From an uncultured Acetatifactor sp. (GTDB taxonomy: Bacteria > Bacillota > Clostridia > Lachnospirales > Lachnospiraceae), in NCBI GenBank assembly GCA_910584235.1, contig CAJTZD010000024.1, forward strand, positions 1-54,675: a DNA stretch of 54,675 nt, written 5' to 3'. Shown here one piece after another: positions 35,112 through 44,020 of this stretch. The translations under genes were made by a program, and so were the position numbers. Under the pieces are notes generated by a model, which ran no database searches, was not told the origin of the DNA, and saw nothing but the letters and a program-made list of their open reading frames with translations. Position 1 is the stretch's first letter; each line of letters begins with the position of its first letter.

Positions 35112-35978
35112 TTGCTGGAAACACTAAATGGAGTCATGAACATAGCGGAGGAAAGAAAAATTGCCATTGGTTCGTTTAATACGCCGAACTTGGAAAGTCT
35201 GCTGTCAGTAATAGAGGCAGCAGAAGAACTACAACTGCCAGTCATTATACAGTTCGCCCAATGCCATGAACCGTGGATTCCGCTTTCTGTTATTGGACCG
35301 ATTATGGTGGAAAAAGCCAGAAAAGCGACTGTTCCAGTGTGCGTGCACTTGGACCACGGCGAGACACTGGAGTATCTGCAACAGGCTCTTGACTTAGGAT
35401 TTACTGCTATTATGTATGATGGCTCCGTGCTGCCCTATGAAGAAAATCTGTCAAACACGAAGAAAGCGGTGGAGATGGCAGCAAAAACAGGAGCTTCAGT
35501 GGAGGCGGAACTGGGCAGTATGGGAAGGCGGGAATCCGGTGCTGGAGATGAGAGCGGTGCAGAGGATGAGACTAAGATTTATACGGACCCGGTACAGGCA
35601 GGAATTTTCGTAAAGGAAACGGGAATTGATGCACTGGCATGTTCTTTTGGAACGACCCATGGCATCTACCTGACGGAACCCAAATTGGATTTTGATGTGG
35701 TGAGGGGCGTGCGTAATCAGACAGGGAATATTCCGGTAGTGATGCATGGCGGTTCAGGAGTCAGCAGGGAGGATTATAGGAAAGCGATTGAGGCAGGCGT
35801 GCGCAAGGTGAATTACTTTACATACATGGATAAGTCCGGCGGGGCGGCTGCGGAAAAATATCTGGGCACTCTGAAAGCAGGGGAGCCGGTTTTCTTTTCT
35901 TCCATAGTGGAGGCAGCCAGGGCAGCGATGAAAGAAAATGTGAAGACGGCAATGAAAATGTTTGCTTTAATGGATTGA
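35112..35978 (+). CDS. Class II (zinc) ketose-phosphate aldolase
   Basis: About 288 residues. I place the start at TTG 35112, six bases after AAGGTGGAG, giving MLETLNGVMNIAEERKIAIG like other family members; ATG 35091 is in frame but has no ribosome site. Markers are GSFNTPN, VCVHLDHGETLEYL with catalytic Asp and zinc His, VEAELGSMG, ACSFGTTHGIY (zinc His) and VMHGGSGVSREDY (zinc His). This is the fructose-bisphosphate/tagatose-bisphosphate (FbaA/GatY/KbaY) family, which splits a ketose phosphate to dihydroxyacetone phosphate and an aldehyde. With the following isomerase and kinase it forms a complete sugar-breakdown set. Whether the substrate is a bisphosphate or a deoxy-ketose-1-phosphate is not clear. 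Confidence 0.85.
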   Translation: MLETLNGVMNIAEERKIAIGSFNTPNLESLLSVIEAAEELQLPVIIQFAQCHEPWIPLSVIGPIMVEKARKATVPVCVHLDHGETLEYLQQALDLGFTAIMYDGSVLPYEENLSNTKKAVEMAAKTGASVEAELGSMGRRESGAGDESGAEDETKIYTDPVQAGIFVKETGIDALACSFGTTHGIYLTEPKLDFDVVRGVRNQTGNIPVVMHGGSGVSREDYRKAIEAGVRKVNYFTYMDKSGGAAAEKYLGTLKAGEPVFFSSIVEAARAAMKENVKTAMKMFALMD

Positions 35979-35997
35979 GACAGGAAGGAGAGGGAAA

Positions 35998-37404
35998 ATG
36001 GGAAAGAAAATGACATTTGCATTGGCATTCTGCAACCGGGGGTTCATGCCGGGAGAGCTGATTTATGGAGCAAGGGAAGATATGATCAAAGCGGTAACGG
36101 ACGCAGGGTATGATTATATCGCGATGGATGCAGGGCTGACGCGGTATGGCGGTGTGGAGACCAGGGATGAGGGGCTGCTTTACGCGAAATGGCTGAAAGA
36201 ACATGAAGGACATTATGACGGTGTGATTTTTTCCATGCCGATATTTGCTGATGAAAACGGGGCAATCACTGCTCTTCAGGATGCAGGGGTTCCGATTCTG
36301 ATGCAGGCCTATCCTGATGAGATTGGCAAGATGGATTTTGCACACAGGCGCGATGCTTACTGTGGAAAGTTTTCCGTGACGGATGTGTTTACCCAGTATC
36401 AGGTGCCTTTTACGGTGATGAAGCCCCATGTGGTACATCCCCTATCGGAGGCCTTTGCACAGAATCTGAAGGATTTTGCAGCTATCTGTCGCGTGGTAAA
36501 CGGTATGAAAAGGTTCAATGTGGGATGCATCGGGGCGAGGACGACTGCATTTAAGACTGTCCGCTTTGATGAGATTGCCCTGCAGAAACACGGCATCAAC
36601 GTGGAATCATTTGACCTGTCAGAACTGATGTATAAGGTGGGGCAGAAAGCGGACGATGACGGGGCTGTTATGGCCAAGGTAAAAGTTTTGGAGGACTATA
36701 CAGACTTTACAAAGGTACCGGAGGCTAATAAACTGACGCTGGCTAAAGTTTCTGTAGTTTTGGATGAGTATATTGAGGAATATCATCTGGACGCACTGAC
36801 ACTGCGCTGCTGGAACGAGATGGAAACCTATATGAGGGTATGCCCCTGCGTATTGTTAAGTGAACTGAATGACAGGGGAATCGTGGCATCCTGTGAGATA
36901 GATATGTGCTCCGCCATTACCATGCGTGCCATGAATCTGGCAAGTGAAGAGCCGGCAGCTGTTCTGGATTGGAATAATAACTATGGTGATGAGGAAAACA
37001 AGGTAATCCTGTTCCATTGCGGACCGGTTGCCCAGGGACTGATGACAGCAAAAGGGACGGTTACGGAACATAAAATGTTTGCAAAAAACGATCCGGGTTC
37101 CGGCTGGGGCTGCAATGAGGGAAGGATTAAGGCATTTCCTGCCACCATCTCTAATTGCCAGACAAAGGATGGAAAAATCATTGTATATGCCAGTGAAGCA
37201 CGGTTTACGGATGATTCGATTGAAGAAGCATTTTTTGGATGCGGCGGTGTCTGTGAAATCCCGGATCTGCAGAATAAGCTGATTAAACTGGCGAGGGGCG
37301 GTTTCAAACACCATACCTCTGTCGGTGTGGGGCATATGAAAGAAATATTGAAAGAGGCATTTACTACCTATCTTGGATATGACTGGGTGGAGATTGATGG
37401 ATAG
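35998..37404 (+). CDS. L-fucose/L-arabinose isomerase family protein
   Basis: A 468-residue protein with the FucI/AraA-type fold: an N-terminal Rossmann-like part (DAGYDYIAMDAGLTRYG, DGVIFSMPIFAD), a middle part (VGCIGARTTAFKTVRFDE), and a C-terminal active site with CWNEMETYMRVCPC and ASCEIDMCSAITMRAM, the usual places of the catalytic Glu and Asp, then FHCGPVA. It is shorter than FucI (about 590) and nearer the length of AraA. It should interconvert an aldose and ketose using a divalent metal. With GH78 enzymes in the locus L-rhamnose is an obvious source, but it is not an RhaA-type isomerase, so a different sugar or an unusual route is likely. GGAAGGAGAGGG precedes the start. Confidence 0.82.
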   Translation: MGKKMTFALAFCNRGFMPGELIYGAREDMIKAVTDAGYDYIAMDAGLTRYGGVETRDEGLLYAKWLKEHEGHYDGVIFSMPIFADENGAITALQDAGVPILMQAYPDEIGKMDFAHRRDAYCGKFSVTDVFTQYQVPFTVMKPHVVHPLSEAFAQNLKDFAAICRVVNGMKRFNVGCIGARTTAFKTVRFDEIALQKHGINVESFDLSELMYKVGQKADDDGAVMAKVKVLEDYTDFTKVPEANKLTLAKVSVVLDEYIEEYHLDALTLRCWNEMETYMRVCPCVLLSELNDRGIVASCEIDMCSAITMRAMNLASEEPAAVLDWNNNYGDEENKVILFHCGPVAQGLMTAKGTVTEHKMFAKNDPGSGWGCNEGRIKAFPATISNCQTKDGKIIVYASEARFTDDSIEEAFFGCGGVCEIPDLQNKLIKLARGGFKHHTSVGVGHMKEILKEAFTTYLGYDWVEIDG

Positions 37405-37433
37405 TAAGCAAGTGATGGGAATGGAGAGAACGG

Positions 37434-38924
37434 ATGTATATTGCAGGACTGGACATTGGGACTACAGGATGTAAGTGTACGGTTTTTGACGGGGATGGCC
37501 ATTTACTTGGGAAAGCATACCGTGACTATCCAGTACAGAGGGCAGTAGGAGGACATGAAATTGATATTTCAGCCATGATGGATGGTGTCTATGCTGTGTT
37601 TATGGAGATGGCATCCCGGTATCCCGATATTGGCGGGATTGGGGTGACCAGCTTCGGGGAGACATTTATATGTGTAGACAGGGCTGGGGAGCCGCTGCAT
37701 CCTGCCATGCTGTATACGGATCCCAGGGGCAGGGAAGAGTGCCTTGAACTGGTGCATAAGATGGGGGAAAAGAAGATTGCGGAGATTACAGGACTGCGCC
37801 CCCATGAGATGTACAGCATATCCAAAATCATGTGGCTGAAAAGGAATAAACCGGAGGTTCTGGAAGCAGCAGAGCATATCTTTCTTATGGAAGACTATGT
37901 TGTTTTCAGGCTGACAGGGGTTGCTCAGATCGACTATTCTCTGGCAACAAGAACGATGGCTTTTGATATCAGGAAGCTGTGCTGGAGCAGCGAAATTCTG
38001 GAAGCAGCCGGGATTGATGAGAAGCTGCTGTCCGTACCGGTTCCCACAGGAACAATTGCTGGGAAACTGCTGGCATCTGTTGCAAAAGAAACCGGACTCA
38101 AGCCGGATACGCAGGTAGTTTCCGTAAGCCATGACCAGGTTTCCGCAGCTGTGGGAGCAGGCGCATTTGACGCTTCTGTGGCAGTGGACGGAGCCGGGAC
38201 GGTGGAATGCCTAACCCCTGTCTATGACAAAATACCGGATATTGATGTGATGTATCAGGGATATTTCTCTGTTGTCCCTTATGTGATTCCGGGAAAATAT
38301 GTGGCATATGCTTTTTCTTATACAGGCGGCGCATTGATACAGTGGTGTGCGGATACGCTGGCGAAAGAAGAGAAAAGGCTGGCAAAGGAGCAGGGAATTT
38401 CTGTCAATGAACTTCTGGAGCGTGCCTATGCGTCAGAAGAACCAAGCGGTCTTCTGGTGCTGCCTCATTTTGCGGGGGCAGCAACGCCGTATATGGATAC
38501 CGGATCCAAAGGAGCTGTTTTAGGACTGACGGCGGCGACTACGGTAGCAGACATCTATCGTGGATGTATGGAAGGCGTGGTATATGAGATGTACCTGAAT
38601 ATGCAGGCTTTGTGGCAGTCAGGAATCTGCTTTGACAGGATACATGCCACAGGCGGGGGCGCCTGGTCCAAAGAGTGGATGCAGATGAAAGCAGATGTAC
38701 TGGACATTCCGATTACTTCCTTGAAAACTGTGGATGCGGGAACCGTGGGCAGCGCTATGCTGACGGGAATTGCTGTGGGGCTGTTCAAAGATTTAAACGA
38801 TGCGGCGGCACATATGGTAGAGAAAACGGAGAGCTATGAACCGCGACGAGAAATGCATGACAAGTACATGGAAATATATAAAAGATATGAGAAAGTGTAC
38901 CAAGCGGTGCGGCCACTGGTATAG
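37434..38924 (+). CDS. FGGY-family carbohydrate kinase (xylulokinase-like)
   Basis: A 496-residue sugar kinase of the FGGY family. Markers are the N-terminal phosphate loop GLDIGTTGCKCTVFDGDG, a catalytic-Asp region around VSVSHDQVSAAVGAG, and the C-terminal ATP site IHATGGGAWSKEWMQMKADV followed by VDAGTVGSAMLTG. It should phosphorylate the ketose made by the upstream isomerase. The family includes xylulo-, rhamnulo-, fuculo- and ribulokinases and the exact sugar cannot be fixed by eye. GGAGAG lies just before ATG 37434; 29 bases separate it from the isomerase. Confidence 0.87.
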   Translation: MYIAGLDIGTTGCKCTVFDGDGHLLGKAYRDYPVQRAVGGHEIDISAMMDGVYAVFMEMASRYPDIGGIGVTSFGETFICVDRAGEPLHPAMLYTDPRGREECLELVHKMGEKKIAEITGLRPHEMYSISKIMWLKRNKPEVLEAAEHIFLMEDYVVFRLTGVAQIDYSLATRTMAFDIRKLCWSSEILEAAGIDEKLLSVPVPTGTIAGKLLASVAKETGLKPDTQVVSVSHDQVSAAVGAGAFDASVAVDGAGTVECLTPVYDKIPDIDVMYQGYFSVVPYVIPGKYVAYAFSYTGGALIQWCADTLAKEEKRLAKEQGISVNELLERAYASEEPSGLLVLPHFAGAATPYMDTGSKGAVLGLTAATTVADIYRGCMEGVVYEMYLNMQALWQSGICFDRIHATGGGAWSKEWMQMKADVLDIPITSLKTVDAGTVGSAMLTGIAVGLFKDLNDAAAHMVEKTESYEPRREMHDKYMEIYKRYEKVYQAVRPLV

Positions 38925-38956
38925 GCAGCCGGGAAATATTGACGAGGAGGAATCAG

Positions 38957-39931
38957 ATGAATCCATACATAGGGCATGATTCACAGATTTATGGGGTAGA
39001 AGAACATCATCTTGTAGGCGGCAAGGGGGCTGGTATGCGGATTTTGGAGGTAAATAACGGTAAAGGTATAGAGCTTGCCGTTACACCAGACCGAGCCGGA
39101 GATATTGCAAGGCTGCGCTTCAAGGGAATCAATATGAGCTATATGTCTCCCTGCGGTTATGTGTCACCAGCATACTATGACTGCATTGGATCGAACTGGC
39201 TGAAGTCTTTTACGGCAGGTTTTTTGACAACCTGCGGTCTGCAGGCAGTAGGTTCCCCCTGTACCGATGAAGGAGAGGAACTTCCGCTGCATGGCTCCAT
39301 TGCTAACCAGCCTTGTGAACAAGTTTATTGGACGGAAGAGGGCGATATGCTTGTGGTGCATATGGTGTTAAAGGATGAAGTGATCTTTGGACGGAAACTG
39401 CGGATGGAACGGGAGATCAGGGTATCTACGTCCGAAAATACTTTTGAGATATATGATGTCATCAAAAATACAGGGGACAGGGTGGAGCCAGTGGAAATCT
39501 TATACCATATGAATATGGGGTATCCCCTGTTGGACGAGAACAGTGTTGTAAGGATTCCGTCTGTGGAGGTAAAACCGCGGGATGATCACGCGGCGGAAGA
39601 TATAGAAAACTGGATGCATATGGAGAAGCCCACTGTCGGGTATCAGGAGAGGTGTTATTACCATAAATTTTCCGGCAGCGAAGGGCAGGCATCTATTTAT
39701 CAGCCAAAGCTTGGCATGGGGCTTACCATTAGCTTTGATACGGAAAAACTGGACGGGTTTGTTGAGTGGAAGATGATGGGGGTGCGCGATTATGTGCTTG
39801 GGCTGGAATGTGGGAACTGTTATCCGGACGGGCGTGACGTGATGAGAAGGACAGGGATGCTGAAATTCTTATCTCCCGGAGAGAAGAAAGAATATCGGGT
39901 GAAAGTTAGTATGATTGAGTCGCGCGAATGA
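38957..39931 (+). CDS. DUF4432 aldose-epimerase-like protein
   Basis: A 324-residue protein from ATG 38957, which has GAGGAGG a few bases upstream; TTG 38939 is also in frame. The sequence shows the galactose-mutarotase-like pattern of the DUF4432 family: IELAVTPDRAGDIARLRFKG, GFLTTCGLQAVG, LPLHGSIANQP, EILYHMNMGYPLL and GLECGNCYPDGR. Family members are thought to interconvert sugar anomers and sit next to sugar isomerase and kinase genes. It probably supplies the correct anomer to the isomerase. The catalytic role is inferred from the fold family and context only. Confidence 0.75.
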   Translation: MNPYIGHDSQIYGVEEHHLVGGKGAGMRILEVNNGKGIELAVTPDRAGDIARLRFKGINMSYMSPCGYVSPAYYDCIGSNWLKSFTAGFLTTCGLQAVGSPCTDEGEELPLHGSIANQPCEQVYWTEEGDMLVVHMVLKDEVIFGRKLRMEREIRVSTSENTFEIYDVIKNTGDRVEPVEILYHMNMGYPLLDENSVVRIPSVEVKPRDDHAAEDIENWMHMEKPTVGYQERCYYHKFSGSEGQASIYQPKLGMGLTISFDTEKLDGFVEWKMMGVRDYVLGLECGNCYPDGRDVMRRTGMLKFLSPGEKKEYRVKVSMIESRE

Positions 39932-39979
39932 TAGAAACGAAATCTAAATTTTACAACGGCTGTCTGGAAGGAGCGGGTT

Positions 39980-42343
39980 ATGGAGAAACAGAAATTAAAC
40001 AGAGGATGGTATTTTTGGAAAGATGGGCAAGAAGGGATAAAGAAGGCTGTAGATCTTCCCCATGATGCCATGCTGACAGAAGAACGTGTGCCGGACTTGG
40101 AAAACGGAAATGCGTCAGGATTTTATCCGGGTGGTAAGTATGTCTATACAAAGAATATTTATAGTGATGCGGAATATGAAAATAAAAAGATTTTGGTTGA
40201 GTTTGAAGGCGTATACATGAACTCATCAGTCTTTTTGAATGGGGAAAAGATTGGTGGCTGGGTTTATGGGTATACCAATTTTTATGTAGATTTGACTGAC
40301 CGATTGAAGATTGGCAGGGATAACGAGTTAAAAGTAATCGCAGATAATTCGCAGACACCTAATTCGCGCTGGTATTCCGGAAGCGGAATCTACAGGGATG
40401 TGAATCTGTATGTAGGGGAAAAAGAATATGTTGTTCCTGATGGTATTAGAGTCACTACAGTTTCCCATTCACCGGCAGTTATCCGTGTTGAAACGGAAAC
40501 GGTAAGAGAAGAGGGGACTGAAGTCATCTGTGAAATCTATGATGGAAGCATTAAAAAAGCAGAAGGACAGGGAGACAGCTTTGAGATAGAAATTCCGGAT
40601 GCAAAACTGTGGAGCGCAGAAGAACCGAACTTATATGTGTTGAGGATTTCTCTTGTGAAAGAAAGGAAAACTGTGGACGTGGAAGAGATTAAGTTCGGTA
40701 TCAGAACCCTTGCATGGGATGCAGAGAAAGGTTTTCAGGTAAATGGGAAGACGGTCAAATTAAAGGGAGGCTGCATCCACCATGACAACGGGCCTCTGGG
40801 TGCATGTTCTTATCATAAGGCGGAATACCGTCGGGTAAAGAAGCTAAAGGAACTTGGCTTTAATGCAATCCGTTATTCTCATAATCCTACAGGAAGGGTG
40901 TTTTTAGAGATATGTGATGAGTTGGGAATGTATGTGCTTGAGGAAACTTTTGACCAGTGGAAGTTGCCCCAGTCGTCACATGACTATGCCCAGTATTTTG
41001 ATGCGGAATGGCAGAAGGATGTGAGGGCGATTGTAAGGAAAGATTACAGCCATGCATCTGTGATTATGTACTGTGTGGGCAATGAGATTACCGATACAGG
41101 GCTCCCTCATGGGGCGTTAATCTGCCAGGCAATCTCCGGATTGTTTAAGGAACTGGACGAAAGCAGGCCCACAACGATTGCCAACAATGTTCTTTTGTCT
41201 GTCATGGCAAAAAAGATGGCGGAGAAGAATGCACAGGAGGAAAGCAAAGAAGAAAAAACGGTGGGAAGCCAGGATGTCAACAATGTGCTTACGCTTCTGC
41301 CTAAGATAATGGCATCAATTACAGCACAGAACCAGGAAGCGCTGCTGCATGATGTATTGCAGCATGTGGATATAGTTGGATATAATTATGGGGAAAGCTG
41401 GTATGCCGGAACTCATGAAATGGTTCCGGACCGTGTCATGCTCAGTTCAGAAACTTTCCCGTGCAGAATAGGGGAAAACTGGAAAAGGGTACTGGAGAGC
41501 CCTTATTTGATTGGGGATTTTATGTGGACTGCATGGGATTATCTGGGAGAAGCGGGTGTCGGACTTCCGTTTTACGGTTCTTCACAGGCGCCTTTTTCCA
41601 AGGAATATCCATGCTTGACTGCGGGTTGTGGTTCAGTTGACCTGACTGGATATGTAGAAAGCCAAGGATATTACACATCCATAGTGTTTGGCGAGTATGA
41701 AAAACCATATATTGCTGTTCGTCCGGTAAACCATTCAGGTGAAGAATATACGGTTGGACGCTGGCGGCTTACAGATGCAGTAAACAGCTGGACATGGCTA
41801 GGATGTGAAGGAAAGACGGCAGATATCGAAGTATACAGCAAGGGAAATGAAATTGAGCTGTTTCAGGACGGCGTTTCACTCGGAAGAAAATCGCTGGAAC
41901 TGTGTCGGGCAAGTTTTCAAACCACTTATCAGCCAGGTGTGTTGGAAGCAATCAGCTTTGATGTGGCTGGAGCGGAAATTGCCAGGGAATATTTGGTATC
42001 GGCATCAGGGGAAAAACAGATTACGATTATTCCGGAAGAAAGGGAAATCAGAGCAGACGGTCAGGATTTAGCCTATATCAATATCCAGATTACGGATGGT
42101 GACAGGATACCATGGATGATGGAGGATCAGAAATTATCAGTAACAGTGGAAGGGGCAGGGAAACTTCTGGCATTGGGTTCCGGCAATCCTGAGACTGTGG
42201 AGAAATTCTCGGATACTTCTTACACCACCTACCATGGCAGACTGCTTGCCATTGTGCAGGCAACGGAAAAAGATGGAGATATCCGTATTCAGGTATGCGG
42301 TGAAGGATTGCAGAGAACGGAAGCCGTATTATATGCCAGATAG
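39980..42343 (+). CDS. GH2 family glycosidase (second copy)
   Basis: A 787-residue GH2 enzyme paralogous to the one at 13477. It has NLPHDAML-like and NSRWYSGSGIYRDVNL segments in the N-terminal domains, the acid/base in YCVGNEITDTG (Glu369) and the probable nucleophile in MLSSETFPCRI (Glu491). C-terminal Ig-like domains follow (DAVNSWTWLGCEGK, then IREIRADGQDLAYINIQ-like strands). A shorter helical insert lies between the catalytic residues (about 405-445, with a run of Glu and Lys). No signal peptide. AAGGAGCGGG precedes the start. It is the last gene of the carbohydrate region; no clear terminator follows. Confidence 0.88.
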   Translation: MEKQKLNRGWYFWKDGQEGIKKAVDLPHDAMLTEERVPDLENGNASGFYPGGKYVYTKNIYSDAEYENKKILVEFEGVYMNSSVFLNGEKIGGWVYGYTNFYVDLTDRLKIGRDNELKVIADNSQTPNSRWYSGSGIYRDVNLYVGEKEYVVPDGIRVTTVSHSPAVIRVETETVREEGTEVICEIYDGSIKKAEGQGDSFEIEIPDAKLWSAEEPNLYVLRISLVKERKTVDVEEIKFGIRTLAWDAEKGFQVNGKTVKLKGGCIHHDNGPLGACSYHKAEYRRVKKLKELGFNAIRYSHNPTGRVFLEICDELGMYVLEETFDQWKLPQSSHDYAQYFDAEWQKDVRAIVRKDYSHASVIMYCVGNEITDTGLPHGALICQAISGLFKELDESRPTTIANNVLLSVMAKKMAEKNAQEESKEEKTVGSQDVNNVLTLLPKIMASITAQNQEALLHDVLQHVDIVGYNYGESWYAGTHEMVPDRVMLSSETFPCRIGENWKRVLESPYLIGDFMWTAWDYLGEAGVGLPFYGSSQAPFSKEYPCLTAGCGSVDLTGYVESQGYYTSIVFGEYEKPYIAVRPVNHSGEEYTVGRWRLTDAVNSWTWLGCEGKTADIEVYSKGNEIELFQDGVSLGRKSLELCRASFQTTYQPGVLEAISFDVAGAEIAREYLVSASGEKQITIIPEEREIRADGQDLAYINIQITDGDRIPWMMEDQKLSVTVEGAGKLLALGSGNPETVEKFSDTSYTTYHGRLLAIVQATEKDGDIRIQVCGEGLQRTEAVLYAR

Positions 42344-42457
42344 AAGAATATTCATAGGTACGTTTTGGTATGGTGGGCGATTTCGCTACAGTGATTGAAA
42401 TGAGCCATTAGCAGCCTGCATCAAAGGTTGCGGAGTAAAAAGAAATATGGAATAGCC

Positions 42458-42607
42458 GTGATTGAAGAAATATTGTATAGGGGTAGTAAATCGCAACATT
42501 GGGAAAAGAAGTTATTAGGCTTGATTATTTCCTTTCTGGCAGGACTGGCGTACAGCGGTTCTTCCGGAAAGGATTTTTTTGCGGAAAAATATCGCATGAT
42601 TAATTAG
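42458..42607 (+). CDS. Possible small protein or gene remnant
   Basis: A 49-codon frame from GTG 42458, open upstream to 42404. It reads VIEEILYRGSKSQHWEKK, then a hydrophobic patch LLGLIISFLAGLAYSGSSG, and ends FFAEKYRMIN. There is no good ribosome site. The residue pattern looks protein-like, so it may be the C-terminal leftover of a larger gene cut at the element boundary. I do not recognise the family. Confidence 0.25.
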   Translation: MIEEILYRGSKSQHWEKKLLGLIISFLAGLAYSGSSGKDFFAEKYRMIN

Positions 42608-42721
42608 AATTCGACATATGGCTTAAAAACCATGTCGGATATAAAAGAAATCAGATAGAGAAAAATGATGAATACGGGGGGATTTTCTGAACTGTCCAAA
42701 TCTTGTAAAAAGGGCACAACC

Positions 42722-42756
42722 AGTCCCTTTTAAAAAGATTTCGGGACTTCTATAAT
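42722..42756 (+). promoter_or_regulatory. Promoter of XRE gene with flanking inverted repeat
   Basis: A TATAAT box is at 42751-42756, 27 bases before the GGAGG-led start of the XRE gene. The inverted repeat AGTCCC at 42722-42727 and GGGACT at 42743-42748 brackets the -35 to -10 interval; the -35 itself (TTTTAA) is weak. Autoregulation by the XRE protein is a reasonable inference. Confidence 0.45.
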
Positions 42757-42783
42757 AAACACACCATCTTGGAGGTACGGTAC

Positions 42784-43122
42784 ATGATAAATATGCAAGG
42801 TACAAATATAGGTGAGGCAATCAGGCTAATGCGCGAGTCAAAGGGAATGACCAGGGCGGAACTTTCAGAAGCCGCCGGAGTCAGTGAATCCCATCTAAAG
42901 AAAATTGAAGCGGGGGGAAGGCAACCGGGAATTCATACATATCAGAAGATTGTTTCAGCACTGGGGATGGAGATTGTCATAAGGAATGAGGAAGATACCG
43001 TTAAAGGAAGCTGTATCGCAAAGGCACAGGAGATTCTGATGAACAGCACGGAGACGCAGGCAATATTTATGACTTGTGTTATGGAGGCTATGGCAAAGTA
43101 TATAGGCACAGTAATACACTGA
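42784..43122 (+). CDS. XRE-family helix-turn-helix regulator
   Basis: A 112-residue protein from ATG 42784, nine bases after GGAGG. Residues 8-65 are a Cro/C1-type DNA-binding domain: GEAIRLMRESKGMTRAELSE, AAGVSESHLKKIEAGGRQPG and YQKIVSALGMEIVI. A helical tail of about 45 residues follows. Proteins like this regulate conjugative elements, phages and toxin-antitoxin genes. It lies at the left side of the integrase module, about 0.9 kb before the excisionase-like gene. Confidence 0.8.
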   Translation: MINMQGTNIGEAIRLMRESKGMTRAELSEAAGVSESHLKKIEAGGRQPGIHTYQKIVSALGMEIVIRNEEDTVKGSCIAKAQEILMNSTETQAIFMTCVMEAMAKYIGTVIH

Positions 43123-43719
43123 TTTGGATTCAATACAGACCGCTTTCGGTCTGCCAAAGGATATCTGTTGCAAAAACGGCATCAGATGTCCTTTGGCAGG
43201 CTGGTAATTAGAAGCCGGAGAAGAACCTGCTAAAAATGACATTATAAGCAGGGCATGCACCTTGACAAGTTCATATCAGTATGGTGATACCCTGAAATGC
43301 TTTGATAGCATGGATGGGTATCTTTGGGGGCACAGAGTGTCCGGTGCATCCAGAGGAAGGATTATCTGGATAACCAGAGGAATGAGCTTCGCGATGAAAT
43401 ACTTGCCTGCAATCAGGACAATAGGTGCAGGGAAAGGACAGTCGGCAGGTGAAACGAGGAATCGTAATAGATGAAGGAAAAGTATGAGCGGCCTTTCTGA
43501 CGAACTACCGGACAATAATGATACTTTAGCCGTAAAAAGTTACGGAAGCCGGGTGCTTACCCAGGGCATACTGCGGCGGGAAAGGGTGCCACAGGGTGTC
43601 ATGTGGCTAATCAGCCAGTCTCACATACTCCGTCCCACACCGGTGGAGAGTAAATTAAAATGCATGCTGAATCTATATTATGAAGATATCAGATTTTGTC
43701 ATGCCGTGTGGTGTATCTA

Positions 43720-43774
43720 TTTTGTGCCAGAGAACTTAATGGTGTCATGATGTACGAAGTTTTCTGGCACAAAA
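43720..43774. repeat. 18-bp inverted repeat with 19-base loop
   Basis: TTTTGTGCCAGAGAACTT at 43720-43737 pairs with AAGTTTTCTGGCACAAAA at 43757-43774 with one mismatch. An A run follows on the plus strand, so it is not a plus-strand terminator, and no T run follows it on the minus strand. A recombinase or regulator site is possible. Confidence 0.6.
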
Positions 43775-43916
43775 AATCGGCTTTATGATGGAGAGAAAAT
43801 GGAACAATCAAACTATATTTTGAAGACAGAGGATGCGGTGTTGGTGTAGGGAAAGGTAGTCTGTAGATAAAACGAGGTATGTAAAATCAAACGAAATATA
43901 CTGATAAGAGTAAACG

Positions 43917-43981
43917 GACACATGCACAGAAAGAAATTGGGTAGAAGTATTTCCACCCCAGTTTCTCTCTGTACATGTGTC
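43917..43981. repeat. 25-bp imperfect inverted repeat upstream of excisionase gene
   Basis: Arms at 43917-43941 and 43957-43981 (beginning GACACATG and ending CATGTGTC) match at 22 of 25 positions, with a 15-base loop. It lies 40 bases before the excisionase-like start. It could be an arm-type integrase/excisionase site or a leader hairpin. Confidence 0.6.
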
Positions 43982-44020
43982 TATGTGCGTTAAAAAGAGA
44001 TTATTTGAAAGGAAGAATCG

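Larger units (their letters stand above)
42344..42783. other. Boundary stretch between carbohydrate locus and mobile element
   Basis: This 440-base stretch has no confident gene. A short open frame at 42404-42607 (listed separately) may be a remnant. An imperfect hairpin sits near 42613-42637 (GACATATGG / CCATGTC). The right end holds the promoter of the XRE gene. The change from sugar enzymes to element functions happens here. Confidence 0.5.
43123..44020. other. Non-coding stretch rich in inverted repeats
   Basis: Nearly 900 bases without a confident gene but with many perfect or near-perfect hairpins. They include CAGACCG/CGGTCTG at 43136-43153, a 17-bp near-perfect stem at 43151-43199 that competes with it, a cluster of short stems at 43530-43646, an 18-bp stem with one mismatch at 43720-43774, and a 25-bp imperfect stem at 43917-43981 just before the excisionase-like gene. 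Small frames at 43262-43474 and 43484-43750 exist. The second has a fair ribosome site (GAAGG) but reads unlike a normal protein. Confidence 0.6.

Noticed and set aside
35998..37404. Assignment as L-rhamnose isomerase (rhaA)
   Set aside because: Tempting because of the rhamnosidases, but the active-site segments are of the FucI/AraA type, not RhaA.
3620..42343. SusC/SusD-type polysaccharide utilisation locus
   Set aside because: No TonB-dependent receptor or SusD-like gene is present and the organism looks Gram-positive.
43484..43750. 88-codon frame with a fair ribosome site
   Set aside because: It lies in the hairpin-rich stretch and its sequence does not resemble a folded protein; the DNA is better explained as structured non-coding sequence.
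43720..43774. Hairpin considered as a terminator
   Set aside because: The stem is strong, but no T run follows it on either strand.
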